64,000 bases of DNA from Ciona savignyi. Lineage: Eukaryota; Chordata; Ascidiacea; Phlebobranchia; Cionidae. Position 1 is the first letter of the stretch. Each line of letters opens with the position of its first letter. The notes beneath the pieces are model-generated. The model had not been told where the DNA came from and ran no database searches. It saw nothing but the letters and a program-made list of their open reading frames with translations. This document shows positions 32,501 to 45,294 of this stretch, piece after piece. The stretch covers positions 2,492,140 to 2,556,139 of the forward strand of contig CH003412.1 in assembly GCA_000149265.1 (NCBI GenBank), in the 5' to 3' direction. The position numbers were made by a program, and so were the translations under genes.

Positions 32501-35500
32501 AAATTTCGCAAATTAAAAATTCCTTTTTTGTTACGACTTCCAAATGGAACGAACCTTATGCAGTGATACAACGTCCCAATCTCCGACATCAGTTCAAGCT
32601 GGCCCTTCCCGCCACACACTAGGTGGTGCACTTTGTCGATGGCTTGCGAGGTTTGCTGGAGTTCATCGCAGTTGATGTTTCGTCGGTCACCCTGGGGGTA
32701 GTGGTGGGTGAGCGTGGTTTCTTTGTTATATACTTCAACCTATTTTGGTTAATTTGCAACTCTTTGGGTCTTATTTCAGTTTTTTTCTATCTTTGGGTCT
32801 TATTTTAAATCTCTGGGTCTTATTTCATTAAAAAAATTAAACTTTTTATTTTGCAGGGGTTGTTAACAGAGTAGGGGTTGCAAACCAATGGTTTAAACAA
32901 AAAACAGCAACATCTACAACACACTGCAGTAGCTCCGGTAAACCGACAGTCGATACAAAGTAATCTAATAACCCACCGATAGTAAGCATGACCATTTAAC
33001 ATTATACCGATCAAAACATTAATCAAACCAATATAAACCTACAATCTGGAAGGACAAAAAAGTTTAAAACTTTCCAAATCAAATTAAAAAATGAAAAACT
33101 TTCCAAATCAAATTAAAAAATGAAAAACTTTCCAAATCAAATTAAAAAATGAAAAACTTTCCAAATCAAATTAAAAAATAAAAAACTTTCCAAACCAAAT
33201 CAAATTAAAAAATGAAAAACTTTCTAAATTAAATTGAAAAATGAAACGAAATCCATCATACCCGATACCGTTGCTCCGTGACACTGGCTGCGTATGCAAG
33301 GAGGAAGATGTATTTGTGTTTGTGGTCTGGATTGATCTTCGTGCCTTTGCTCGTGAACAAACTGTCAACGAACAACTCAAGGAACAATGGAAGCTGGAAA
33401 GTTGAATGAGATGTCAACCATGAATTAGTTTAACTTTAGCATCAATAACTGTTTTAGGCCAAAAATTAAATCAACAATTGTTTAAATCAAAAATTGATCA
33501 GCAACTGAATAAATTCAACAATTTATCAAATCACCAATCGATCAAATGCCTAATTCAACAATTGATCAAATCAAATTGATCAAATCAACAATAGATCAAA
33601 CCAACAATTTAACTATTGATCAAATCAACAATTGATTAAATCAACAATTGATCAATTTAACAAATTAATAAACACATTTTTTGCATTATAATTTTTTTAA
33701 CTTTATTTTGTTTATTCCTTACCCTCAACAAGTTGACTGGGGGTGGGTCGTCTGATGTGTAGAGCTTGTGCAATATCGTCACGTCCCCGGGGTTGAGTTG
33801 GGATTTCGATAACATGGACATGATGCATTGCTGAGCTCGTGGGTGGGAGGTGGCCCCGTCCAGCGCTAACGTGATGTGGGTAACGTCATGACCCCTGCGG
33901 AAGTTTATAGTGAAAATATTTTTGGTTGAAAATACCCTCAACCCCCAAAATATACTTAAAAGCTTTTTTAGAGTAAAAATATTGAAATTACAATGTTTTA
34001 CAGGTAATTGAAACACTACTATGCCTTTGTTTTTAGGATTAAGTGGAATGAAAAAATTTAGAATTATTACATGTTTTCCATGTTTAAAATAGCAGTTTAA
34101 GTGTGTTTGTTTAAAAACTTAGTTTTTAATTGATTTACGTGAAATCTGCTGGATCAAAACGGTTTTAAGTGTTATTCATTTGACTAAGGACAACAAAACT
34201 GGAGAAAAGCAAAACATAGTCAACTGATCATGGCCTTCAGATTCCTTCTACTATGCTGAAGAACAGTTTTAATCAATGGGTGAGGAAGGGTGGAGAATAA
34301 CATATCCTATGATGCCCAATATAGAAACAGAAAAAAATAATTATTTACCGTTTACTCCACATACTAATGCATTATGGTAAAAAAATCAATTATTTCTTTT
34401 GTTCCTGGGAAAAAATGAAATATTCGTCCAACTAATTCATGTAAACTATTATATGAAAAGCATTAAGCAGCTGGCTAATTTCCAATATTGATTAATCAAT
34501 ATTAAATTTCCCAATACATGCAATTTTATAGATTATAGTGTATCTTCATAGATGAAAACTTGTAAGACATGGTGCTAACAGTTTTGGATAAACATTGGTC
34601 ATTGTTGAAAGACCTTATTACATTAGTAAGATAAGGTCCACAGTGACACAATGGGACTGGGTATATAAAAGTCAAAATACTTTAGCAGGCCCATGGCACT
34701 GAAAATAGTAGTAAAGTACCATACGTGACTTGTTATTAATGACACGTCTATTCATAGATATAGTAAGACTATTTTTAATTACACTTTCACATTTAAAAAT
34801 AATGAATTTTATTGCATTGCTGGTCTTGTTCTAAATTTTAATCCGGAATTATACTTAAAATAGCTGTGAGAACGACCAAACAAGAGAGCACTAACACTCA
34901 CTTCTGCTTTGCGTATTTCTCGATTTCTTGAGATATTCTTCGTATGACGGTCCCCCCATTTTTGTTCTGAGCAAGTATGGCCATGACCACTTGGGTGTAT
35001 AGATAGGTGTGCTCTGCGTGGCAAACCATTTTCTGTGGAGACGGATTTACGATAATTGCAGCGTGATTTTCGCTGTTGGTAAAGTGCTGATGTAAGGGTG
35101 AACATTTAATGACAACAAAAAAAACAATTAATCTTTAATTTTAAACCTTTTCATATGTTCTGACTGTAGTCTAGATAATAAATACACATTCTGGCTAAAA
35201 AATTATGGCCAGCACGACTAACCATCGGCTGAAAGTAAGTTGTGTGTTATGCATGGGCAACACAACTTGCAGATATGCTTAACCCAACTGTGGAATATCC
35301 CCACCTTCATTTTTCTACCCATGGAGATCAAAATTATTCTACATTTGCAAATAGTACCAGTAATTTCGCTAATATAATGTTTTTAAAAATTTTGCTACCA
35401 TTTTAACACGATTGACAAACTTGACAGAGCCACGTCGGTACATGGCAGTTGACAGTCAGTAGTGACACTTATCGCAATACTTCACTTCGTAAGCTTTTAA

Positions 35501-38500
35501 TAAAAAAATACAGGTTTGAAGATGATTTAAGCTCGCATGTTAATATGTGGAATCTACATGGGACAAGATTATGACATCACAAAACTCACAGCAAATTCCG
35601 GAATGTTTCTTTTCAGCGCCTCCTCAGTCCCACTTTCCAGGATTGTTGCAAGGCACGTCCGAAGAACTCGTGAAAATACTTCGAGTTGCGTGCACGCTGT
35701 CGAGACATTCGTTATCTCCGCTTGGTAACCAGCGTCTGATATTAACTGCAAGAAAAAAACTTTTAAAAAAATTATGGGAGAAAAGTTAAAAGATAATCCG
35801 GGCGAAAAAAAGGTTTTCTAGAGCAAAAGTTGTTGCAAGGAAAGAAAAAAGTTTTGCAAAACTAGTTCTTTATATTTTATTAAGGTAAATTTTATCATAA
35901 AACATTAAACTGTAGAGTACTAGATCCATAATATATGTATTATAAGTCCTGTGAGTTGCATCTTGCAGAGCGCTTAAGATTTCTTTGTTCAACACAGAAA
36001 AATTATATAAACGAGGGTGATTTCCAAAATAATGTTAACATTACAATTTATTCATTAAATCACCCAACCCATACAACAATGCCAACTAAATAGCCCCCTT
36101 CAATGCTTACTTTAATTGTAAAGTTTAGCATCAGGCAATCTGGGTATTCTTCAGCAAGTTTATAGAAGAGCTGCCTCCATTTCTGATGAGCTATCATGCT
36201 CTCAAGCCAAGATGGAGTCTGTCGGAAATATTGATAATTCGTTGTTGAAAAAAATTATAACAAGTTTTTAAAAAAAATGATGAGTTATTGAAAAAATTAT
36301 TACATTTTGTTATTGAAAAATATTTACAGTTTCTTTTGGAAAAATTATTACATTTTGTTGATGAAAACTAGTACAATATATTGTTAAAAAAATAATGACA
36401 AGTTGTTGTGTAAAAAATATTCATCCAAAACTGTAAATCCAGTATATGGGACAACATTTAGCATGGAATTCTATTAATTTAAAATATACTTCGAATAATT
36501 TCATAAAGACGTTTATCAGGTAATGTAATCGAATAAGGTACCATACTAATTTTCCAATTTAAATAATTAATGTTATATATACGGAATTTTCAAACAGCAT
36601 AGCCTGATTCTGTTGCAAGAAAACTATTGAACGCTTAGTTTTTTATCCCATATTTGTTTTTTATCCCGTATTCGTCAGTTGAATAACTTCAATTTTGGCC
36701 TCCATTGTTTTTAAAATAAAATCTGACCCACCTCTCCCTCATCAGTAAATATTGTGTCAGCTTTCTTTGGATCAAAATGCTTCAGAAGCAAATCCTTCAG
36801 ATGGTCTTCCACGAGGTCTTGCACTTCTGTGGGGGCTAAACCTGCAGAAACATTTTGTCAAACACAATCATAAAATCCACAACGACTTTATACTTCAGCT
36901 GGAGCTGCTAAGTGTTTGATCTATTTTTCTATCAATCTTGGTTAAAAATAGTAGCCTGGATTTTATTTTAAAATTATCACTATTACAAAATATTACTATA
37001 AAAACCATATATTTTACCAATAAACAAACTAGATGAAGAGCAATGACTTGGTGTTCTACTACTCAGATACTGTTGACAAGGCCAAAAAGTATCTTCAATT
37101 CAATCATATTTTATTATTTGTATCTTAATACCCAAAAATGTATGTCAATTTGAAAACAAATAGAAAGGTTATTGCCCGTTCAAGTTTTACAAGACTAATT
37201 TTTTCAATTTATTCCGGTTATGAATTTTTATGTAAACCTACAGCTGTTCCTACCCTATTCATATCCTATCGGACAAAATCCAAAATATTGATTTACAAAA
37301 ATTCGCAATTTCAAATGCACAATGAGGTTGTACTCACCACACATGATCAGCCACTCAGCAAGAAGGTTGATCGTCTGAGCAACAGCGGAGTAATTCTCCG
37401 ACAGCAACTCTACAACTTTTTCAGGCATTCCTCCAACTTGAAAATAGCTGGATGGGTGTATTTGAATAATTTAACCCATTTTACAAAACGGTTAGCTCAT
37501 TTGTAGCTTTGGTAAGACACATAGCAGACATTGTATAAATCCAATGGGCTAATTAAATTAAAACTGTAGCAATAGACATGGGAAAATCTGTTAACTACCC
37601 CTCTGTGATTTTTAATCCTTGGGGATAAACTTGAGTACACAATGCTATCTTGCAAAACTCTAATTATGCACAGCTGCCACAGTATATTGTTTTTTTACAG
37701 ATTAATTTAAATTCAAACTGTCTTTACAAGCGTTGGTCTCGATTGAAAACAGTGTAATTAATAAAACTGTAATCAACACAGTTGGTTAGTGTAAAAGTGT
37801 ATGTTTTGTAACCAGAATCATAACAAATGTACGTGTGTCAGAAATATGTCATTGTATCCTTGTAGTAAACTTGGTGTTTTTACCACTGGTGCAAAGGTGC
37901 ATTATCTTAGTTATAATACATGTTTGTATGGTGAGGGCTAAATTTAGAGTTTCCAAGTGCGCCATTTGCCTCCCTGGATATAAAACTTAAATTTCTGCTT
38001 CAATTTACTTACATAACAAATCTATAAGTCGAAGAAATGATTTTACCAACATACATATTTTATGAAGCTGATGTACTTTTGCACCCCTGACAAATCTAAA
38101 TTTTTGTGTTGTTAAATCAGGGAGAATTTTGTTTCACATATTGGGTGCCGGGAGTTCAGTTTTAAATGTAAGGAAGCAGTTTGCACCCTGCAGTTTGTTA
38201 TTTTTTTTAAAACAACTTAATGAAACATTTTAGGATCAGTGGTTCGGTGTTTTGTCTCCGAAAAATTTGAACAATATGCATTAATAGTCATGTACTGTTG
38301 GGTAAAAAATAGCAACTTAGCGAATCCTGAATATGTTTTCACCATGCTTTTTAAAAGGAAATTGGAACATCATAACTCATAGATTAATGATATCTAGCAT
38401 GACAAATTACAACAGTTTAACTTAGAGAATTATTTACATATAAAATGGGAAAAATATTCCAATGGTTTAAAGAATAAGTGCAACTGTCCAATGTTTTTAA

Positions 38501-39748
38501 TATGAACAAGTAGTAATTTATGAAAGCAAACAACATTTATGGTTGTTAAAACAAAGCCCTGTCAGTGGTTTTTCGATCAATACATCCTCTCAAAGGAATT
38601 CAACGAACTTGGAATGTAATTCAATTGCACAATCAATAGATCTTGCAAATTTTAATCTCAAATTGAAATAGTAAATCAGTTACAAATGAATTGATACAGT
38701 TGTACAGCAAAGTACCATGTAGTAGGATTAAAAAGGTTTCTTTAATGGGATGGGAAATCATACGGGAAAAGAGCTAACACCTTTCCTGGGTCGACCTGCT
38801 ATGAGCACTTACCGCTTAAGACATGAGAAAATGGAAGGCTCCATGATATAATCTTTACTGGACATCTCGGTGATACAAGAGCTTTTGATCAGAGCAGCCT
38901 CGTCCTCAATATTGCTATCCATCTGTGGGTGGAACAATTGACAATTTGAATATCATGGAAGGTGGTAGAGCTTGGGAATACAAGGTGAACTATTAACTCA
39001 GTGTAAGGGATAGGTGAAGCACAACTTGGCCATACCAGGATGGGATACTCACTATTATCTCTGGGAGGGGAATTCAAGTACTGTTACAATACCAGTAATT
39101 ATTAGATTATAATGTACTGAACACTGATTGTAGGGTAAGACATGTATTGCAGTGACTTAAATGCAGTAAAGATATTGGTAGTTTTGTTTTTATTAAAGCA
39201 ATGATTTTAAAAATGGTTGTTTGATGGGCCCCACAGGCACAATCCAACAATTTGCTGGTTTGCTTGTCTTGTACTTGCTCATAAACGTACATACACACAA
39301 CCTTACTATAAGGTAACAAACACTGAATCATGGGTTCGCGAGCTTGTGCATAGACTACGCCTAAGAAACTTACTCAGCAACACAACCTTAAGGAAGTTTT
39401 AAACAAAGCTACCTTTTGTAAGGTAAATGACTAATAACCCTGCTCATAAGCGGAAACTTGTTGCTTTCCCTTAGGAACAAAATTGCATTATCTTAATTAA
39501 ATAAGCATGAAATTGTTGTAACATTGTTTTGTAATTTTTATATTTTTTAAATCATCATGTTTAACTCATTTTAATTGGAATTTTATTTTTCGATTGAAAG
39601 CTGGCAGTGCAATTTAGAATGCAAGTGTGTAGTTTCTCACCATCACCCTTAACTTTACATCTATCATCGTGTACCACACTGGCTTACCACACAGATTACT
39701 TACAGGACTGGATGGATCCATCTTCTTTCCCCATGAACTGCCAGACAT
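29572..39748 (-). CDS. NELFCD: Negative elongation factor subunit C/D (NELF-C/D, TH1-like)
   Basis: NELF-C/D is a nuclear subunit of the complex that holds RNA polymerase II in promoter-proximal pausing. Fifteen exons join in phase: 39704-39748, 38813-38922, 37338-37447, 36732-36841, 36111-36218, 35590-35745, 34902-35032, 33723-33894, 33262-33393, 32555-32691, 32265-32379, 31592-31720, 30620-30727, 30118-30247 and 29572-29606. They encode 575 aa, against 590 in human. Diagnostic stretches are [76 protein letters not shown] and [14 protein letters not shown]; the C-terminus is [10 protein letters not shown]. The chosen ATG at 39748 gives a short first exon. The second exon also begins with an in-frame ATG (38922), so the true start could lie there. 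Introns carry a 29-bp minisatellite and SINE pieces. No family similarity was seen in the two long 5' introns (37448-38812 and 38923-39703). Confidence 0.96.
31965..32203. repeat. Chimeric SINE: + strand head joined to inverted tail
   Basis: Bases 31965-32092 are a forward SINE head and body, with GTTGCAGGTGCGAAACTGGT and TTGTGTCCTTGGGCAAGGCA. They are joined without a gap to 32093-32203, the inverted 3' part (GGATATTCATGTTTATCCCC to AGCTAGTGCAGTGTGTTGAG). It lies in a NELFCD intron. Confidence 0.7.
33059..33245. repeat. 29-bp AT-rich minisatellite, about 6 units
   Basis: GAAAAACTTTCCAAATCAAA plus TTAAAAAAT recurs with near-perfect copies, degrading at the right end. It lies in a NELFCD intron, 17 bp from the donor of exon 33262-33393. 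Confidence 0.9.
33470..33665. repeat. Degenerate ATCAAATCAACAATTG repeat
   Basis: Variants of CAACAATTGATCAAAT recur about ten times in the NELFCD intron between exons 33393 and 33723. The unit is imperfect and partly palindromic (CAATTG, TGATCA). Confidence 0.7.
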
Positions 39749-41283
39749 GTTTGTTGCTACTCCCTACCTTCCTATACATTTGACAATAAATAGAAAGTTA
39801 AGTCATGCAAATGACAATAAACATCGTTACAACACAGTTAATCATAAAACTGGGCAGTCAATCACGGAAAAGTCATCAAAATAATTTAAAAAAAGGGTTA
39901 TTTTTTAATTTAAATTTTCATTGCATTAATGTTTTTATGAAGATCATACTTTGCAGGGCTGCGATTTAACAAGCTTATTGAATTAATGCTTTGGGTTGAG
40001 GAAAATCTATGATTTAGGCTTCATCAAAATTATAGGTTAACCACCCTTCATCTTAAAAAGGTGGCTGCATCTTTTACCAAAACGCCAAAGTCGCAGCCAT
40101 AAAAATATAATTTTTAGTTGTCAATAAAAAAGCATTATATATATCTAAACCTATGCCGGTGGTGTTTAACAATTACCAACTTATTTCAAAATCTTACAGA
40201 ATTACAAAAAAATGTTAAATCACAGAAAAGGTTTGCGTACCTTAAAAAACAAAAAATCGGAAAATATGAGACATTTGGCTTACAGAAAATGATAAAAAAA
40301 TCAAATTTAATCTAAAAGCAAAGAAAGTTAACAGTGAAAGGGATAGTATGTGATAATGATGACGGCAAGAGGTTGTTTTGCAAATTAAAAATGGGACAGA
40401 TTAAAACAGTGCATTAAAACCAGACATAATACTGCATTCCAATTAAAAGCAGCTACAATTAGATGTTTTATGCAAGGCTAAAATAAATAGCAATTAGGCC
40501 TAACTATTTTAAACAATGAACCACAAATCTTTTAAAGGTTTAAAGTCACTGCTGAATTTAAATGTAATTTTTACTTTACAGATGGGAGAGGATCTATAAC
40601 ACTGGATCAGAAGTAAAATTAGGATAATCATGTATCAATCAATACTCGCTAAGGTTGTGGATGCATTTAATTAGGAAAACTTGAATATTTTTCAATATAA
40701 ATTAACTAAAATATCATATATACAAACATTTTGAACACACATAAAAAAATTAAAAATAAATTGATCTTGTTACAGAAATAGTTTGGAAACATCCGCCACT
40801 ACAAATACACTCTAGTAGATGTTATAATGGCTATTAAGTTCAGCAATAGTTTTTTAAAGATACACCTGTATCTGTATACTGTTATGTGGCTTTTGTTGTA
40901 CAGGGGTATACGGTGTATCACTATTTTCACATTGTTTGTTTCTGTGAAAACAATAATCACAAGCAAATAAAAAATGAAATTGGCCACAGCATGAACTAAC
41001 AAAAACTGTGAAGAGTGGCACAATAAGTCATCAGCAGTGTAAAAACAATATTGCTAATTAGGGAAAACACCATGTGAATATTGACAACAATATATGTGTG
41101 TCAACAAGCATCATGCTTATTTATAAATTATACCGTTAAAGGTACCAAAAGCCTAGTGTAACAAATAATTTGATTATGGTATGGTGAACTATGGCTGGTA
41201 AAACATGCTGAATTGTTAGCTACACTGCAGCGACTTTAATCTTAGTCCAAAATCTAAACCAGGTAATTCTGGAAATACCGACT
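39749..41283. other. Spacer between NELFCD start and FEZ stop
   Basis: This is about 1.5 kb of AT-rich DNA. It should contain the NELFCD promoter and 5' UTR (both genes are on the - strand) and the FEZ 3' UTR. I saw no convincing coding exon, no repeat of the SINE families, and no canonical - strand AATAAA close to the FEZ stop. Confidence 0.6.
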
Positions 41284-42531
41284 TCAAAGTTTTAAAGTTC
41301 TGGAACCATTAGGTGCTGGGCAGAGGACCTTTAAGATGTATGCTGTTAGCAAGGAGGGCACTTCATCACTGTCGCATTTTATGGCATCTAGGATTTTTAT
41401 CATGGCTTGTAAATTCTCCAACGTGACCGAATCACCCCGGTTGCACGGGATGACCGAGGTTAAGTAGCGGCCAGCAGACACCGATTCCGTTGTGGCACTT
41501 TTGCGTAAGCGGCCAAACTTTTTCGTAGGTGCAACGGATGATTTTCGAAACTGTTCCTGTTTATATTGCACCTCGAGTACTCGTGAAATAAAACAGTTTT
41601 TCACCTCGTTTTCGTAGTTAAGCTCATCGCGGAGACTTAACTCACGCAAAAGATCGGCGGAGAGCAATTTCACTTGATCCTCTAAATCAGCATTGATGTC
41701 ATTAAGCTCTGACAGAGTAAGAAACTTTAAAACAGCCGCTCTGTCACCTTCCTCTTGACTGGAAGGAGATTCGATGGACGGTCGTGATGCAGGCTGTAAA
41801 CTTTCAACAAAATCATCATCCAATGAAGATTTATCAAACACGATTCCGGTCTCTTGCTGAAGCTCATAATCCTCAACCGCGTTGGCGACATCCGCATCGT
41901 GCATTATCTCCTCCAGCTCCTCAATAACTTCATCAGCAGTCTGCATCATTCTGCCAGTATTGTCATTCGGAACTTGGTAAATCGAGTTTGTTTCCTCGGT
42001 ATACACGTTGTATTCGATCATGCGGTGATAATCCATTTGTCTTTCCAACTCTGGATCATTCATATCTGTCTTACACTCGGCAAACGGATTGAATTCTTTC
42101 ACCACTGGCAACTGAAGTGCTGGGATGTGAAGTTTCCTAACATTTGAAGTTTCCCAGTTTAGAGGTTGAACTAAACCATAATTATCCGATAACCGCTTCC
42201 AAATGTGGTCGTTGGTGATTGACTCAGATAGGAAAGGCTTAACTGGACCATCGCAAACACTGTTTCTCGCAGAATTGATTTGAAAACAAGTAGCCAACTT
42301 TTCGTCAAAGGTCTGAACAAGATCTTCCATGCTCCCATAACTTAAGAATTCCGGTTCCGGCATTAAGTTGTCAAGATTGTTTGTGTTTTCCTGGTTTCCG
42401 TAACTCAAGTTTTGGTTTTCGACGTCGTCCACTTTTTCCTGATTTAAATCCATGGACACCACATTATGGTGGGGAGAAAAACTTGCAAAGTTCTCCCACT
42501 CATCATCTAAATGCGCTATGGGAGCAGTCAT
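41284..42531 (-). CDS. FEZ: Fasciculation and elongation protein zeta (FEZ1/FEZ2 family), single exon
   Basis: FEZ proteins are kinesin-1 adaptors that act in axon growth, vesicle transport and autophagy. The 415-residue frame is uninterrupted. Near residue 75 it carries LVQTFDEKLATCFQ, the signature FEZ segment SMEDLVxxFDEKLxxCF. TADEVIEELEEIM follows near 208. A coiled-coil block from about 285 contains LSLRDELNYENEVKNCFI. The C-terminal block has RYLTSVIP and VPSLLTAYILKVLCPAP, which corresponds almost exactly to the family end VPTLLTDYILKVLCP. Length matches human FEZ1 (392) and FEZ2 (353). Vertebrate FEZ genes have many coding introns, while this copy has none although its neighbours are intron-rich. 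An AG at the end of TTTTGTCAG just upstream of the ATG could be the acceptor of a 5' UTR intron. Confidence 0.94.
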   Translation of the reverse strand: MTAPIAHLDDEWENFASFSPHHNVVSMDLNQEKVDDVENQNLSYGNQENTNNLDNLMPEPEFLSYGSMEDLVQTFDEKLATCFQINSARNSVCDGPVKPFLSESITNDHIWKRLSDNYGLVQPLNWETSNVRKLHIPALQLPVVKEFNPFAECKTDMNDPELERQMDYHRMIEYNVYTEETNSIYQVPNDNTGRMMQTADEVIEELEEIMHDADVANAVEDYELQQETGIVFDKSSLDDDFVESLQPASRPSIESPSSQEEGDRAAVLKFLTLSELNDINADLEDQVKLLSADLLRELSLRDELNYENEVKNCFISRVLEVQYKQEQFRKSSVAPTKKFGRLRKSATTESVSAGRYLTSVIPCNRGDSVTLENLQAMIKILDAIKCDSDEVPSLLTAYILKVLCPAPNGSRTLKL

Positions 42532-45294
42532 AATGTGGGAATAAAACTGACAAAAAGACAGCTAAAGAAATGAACCAAATTAGTATGTGTATATGAAACT
42601 AATAATAAAGTACTGTTTACTTTATGGTTTAATTGGCGCCTTCTTGACCTTTATGTTAAAAAAGTAAGATTTTGTTTTCCTGCATTTTTTCGATAAGCCT
42701 ACTTTTCAAGGTTCAACAATAAACTGTACATGAACTGAATTGAATAGGTCAAGATCAAGATGCAAACATGGTCTAGAAAAGCAAGGAATAAAATGATAAA
42801 AGAAGGGAAAGCAAGAAGGAGGTTAACTGCAGACTAAAATAAAGATTATGGCATTAGAGTTAGTTTTAAATATTGGGTTGGAGTTAAGGTTATTTCTGGG
42901 GTTGGGATTAGTGTTTACGGCAGGGTTAAAACTAGTTTAAACAGTTTCAGAAAGCAGTTTCCCTCCTTCCCGCTTTCCCATTTAGTGTTGCCCTGATAAA
43001 GGCTAAAAGTTTAATGTGGTAAAGTAAAGAATCATATATACACGTCCCTGCACTGTGCAAAAGAAAATTCTCACTATGACAATATCTGACAAAGGCGCAC
43101 AACACAGGGTATAAAATACTTTACCTGGAAGAAAAAGATTAGTCGAGGAAAACATACTGAACTGTGAAAACAAAATCTAACCGCTAGACTAGATTTTAAC
43201 CATATAGCACCAATCCTAACACTAACTAAAACCACCAACATTCTATCTTGCAGTGTTCCTTTTTTCTTCCTTTTAGGTTTGTCTGTACAACACATAGCCT
43301 CACTGTTCAGTGAAAGAAAAACATGTAAGCCGGGCCCCATTTAAGCAGACACTAGACAGAGACAGAGCAGACAGCGCCTTTTTCGACACGAAATAGTTGA
43401 CAAAATTCAACGAAATTTCAGTTTGGTAAAAATGGCATCTACTACGATATATAAAAATAAATTAAAAAATAGTAATATTTGTGCAATAATTGTGATACTC
43501 TTATTTAAAAAGAAACTATAGTTATGTTGTAATCAAGAGACGCATTGGATACGATCACAAAAGGCTAGGATAATAATCTTGGGAACTCATGGACGTTATA
43601 AAACGTGAAATCGTAAGCTCACGAATTATTGCTGCGTGTTGTACATGCGAATCTGCCATGTGAAAAAATTAGAAGGGATAGGATATATTTTGTTTTGTTT
43701 TTGCTAGCAAAGGGTTAAATGCAAGGGACCATACTAAAGGGGCAATCGTCAGATTCTTATCCCGTCGTTTTACGGACCTATTGCAATTTATCGTGGGCCT
43801 ATAGGCCTATAGTTGAGATTTTTAACCACTCGACCACATAACCGTATCTGGGAGCTATAAATTGCGTTCAACCAATGAAAATGATTCTAAGCGGTACCGG
43901 AAATGATGCGTGAAACAATAAAAGTCGTGATATGTAAATGAGTGTGTTTATTTTAAATGACGATGGGAAACCACCTGGTCTATGAATGGTCTGTAAGAAC
44001 ATGCTATACGATTTGAGCCAGTGTTTCGTGTTCTTCTGTACAGTTCTACAATTTAAACATTCGCGGGCGGATACAAAAGGATTTGTTTAATTTTTTCGCC
44101 ATATGTTTTTCTCGGGGGTTTAAGGGAATACCCATTTACCCACATTTTAGGAAACACGCCGATGCATAAAATGGAATAATAGTATCGAATACCCCTGAGG
44201 TTTTAACTGATTAGCCATAATGCTCGAAGTTCTTGACAAAAAATTAGTTAGATAAATCATTTTTTTCTGTCCTCTTGTCGTATTTTCATACGCCACGTTA
44301 CGTATTTTTGTTGTCCCGCAAATGGTTAAAATAAAAACGTCCACGGCATTTTTTTAAACCTTCAACATTTGTTACACAAATACGTCCGGGAGAAATACTC
44401 ATGCAATTGCACTACTATTCTATAATGGGTTGCCCAATTCGTTTGTAAAGTAAGGTAGTTATTTTGTTATCTTACCAATTTATACATGCCGAGTTGTCAC
44501 TTCAGGTTTGGTTTAAATGGCTTACTGTTCATGATTAGGTCGCAACAGTCGACCATACGGCGTTGCAGTATCATTACCTCAGATTTAATACAGTTTAACA
44601 AACTCACATTTGTTATAATGACTCTGACTTTAGAAACATAACCAACTACATCTAACAATTAAACTATTTTATTAAATAAAATATACGGAAATGTCACACC
44701 TTATACAATAATCTCTACAACATGCTTTCTGTGTATAGATTCAGATATATTAATGTTTATATCCGTATATAAAAAAACACAATGTGTTTTACATGAGAAA
44801 TTGTGGCAATATTTCGTGTTCACGCCAACAGCGGGTACAACTTGAAATTTGATAGTGCGTTGCAGTGCATTGTATTAATATATATTGCTACTGTTTATGC
44901 TGGGACTATATACTGTAAACGATTCAGGACGGCGTACGATAAGAATAAAACCGACTGGTAGTATTGGTATTCGTATCATCAACTCTTGGCTCAGGTTTCT
45001 TCCCGCTTCCCATGAATAAACCGGATTGCCAAAATAACCATGACTAGCTTTCCTATTTACAGTGGTCAGTGTTGGGGGAAACTTTCGTTCAAACTAGAAA
45101 CATTTCATTCAGCCAACCAAACCATTTCGTAACCAACAACAATATTTTTTAATCCGTAAAAATGATTTTGCCGATTCGCAAATAAACGATCGTGAAATAT
45201 TTTTATACTTTTTGTCGATTTAAAAAAGTTTTGTTGACTGATTAAAAATTTCTTATGGGCCACCGTAGTGCGCATACATTATTACATAGCAGAA
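42532..45294. other. Spacer between FEZ start and the GT31 gene
   Basis: This is about 2.8 kb holding the presumed FEZ promoter and the GT31 3' UTR. A block at about 42832-42940 (AAAATAAAGATTATGGCATT and onward) resembles sequence at 28628-28700, so it is a dispersed repeat. A weak SINE tail (GCAATCGTCAGATTC) is visible near 43745. No coding similarity was seen. Confidence 0.6.

Noticed and set aside
33059..33245. CRISPR-like array
   Set aside because: Units are directly adjacent without unique spacers and the context is a eukaryotic intron; it is a minisatellite.
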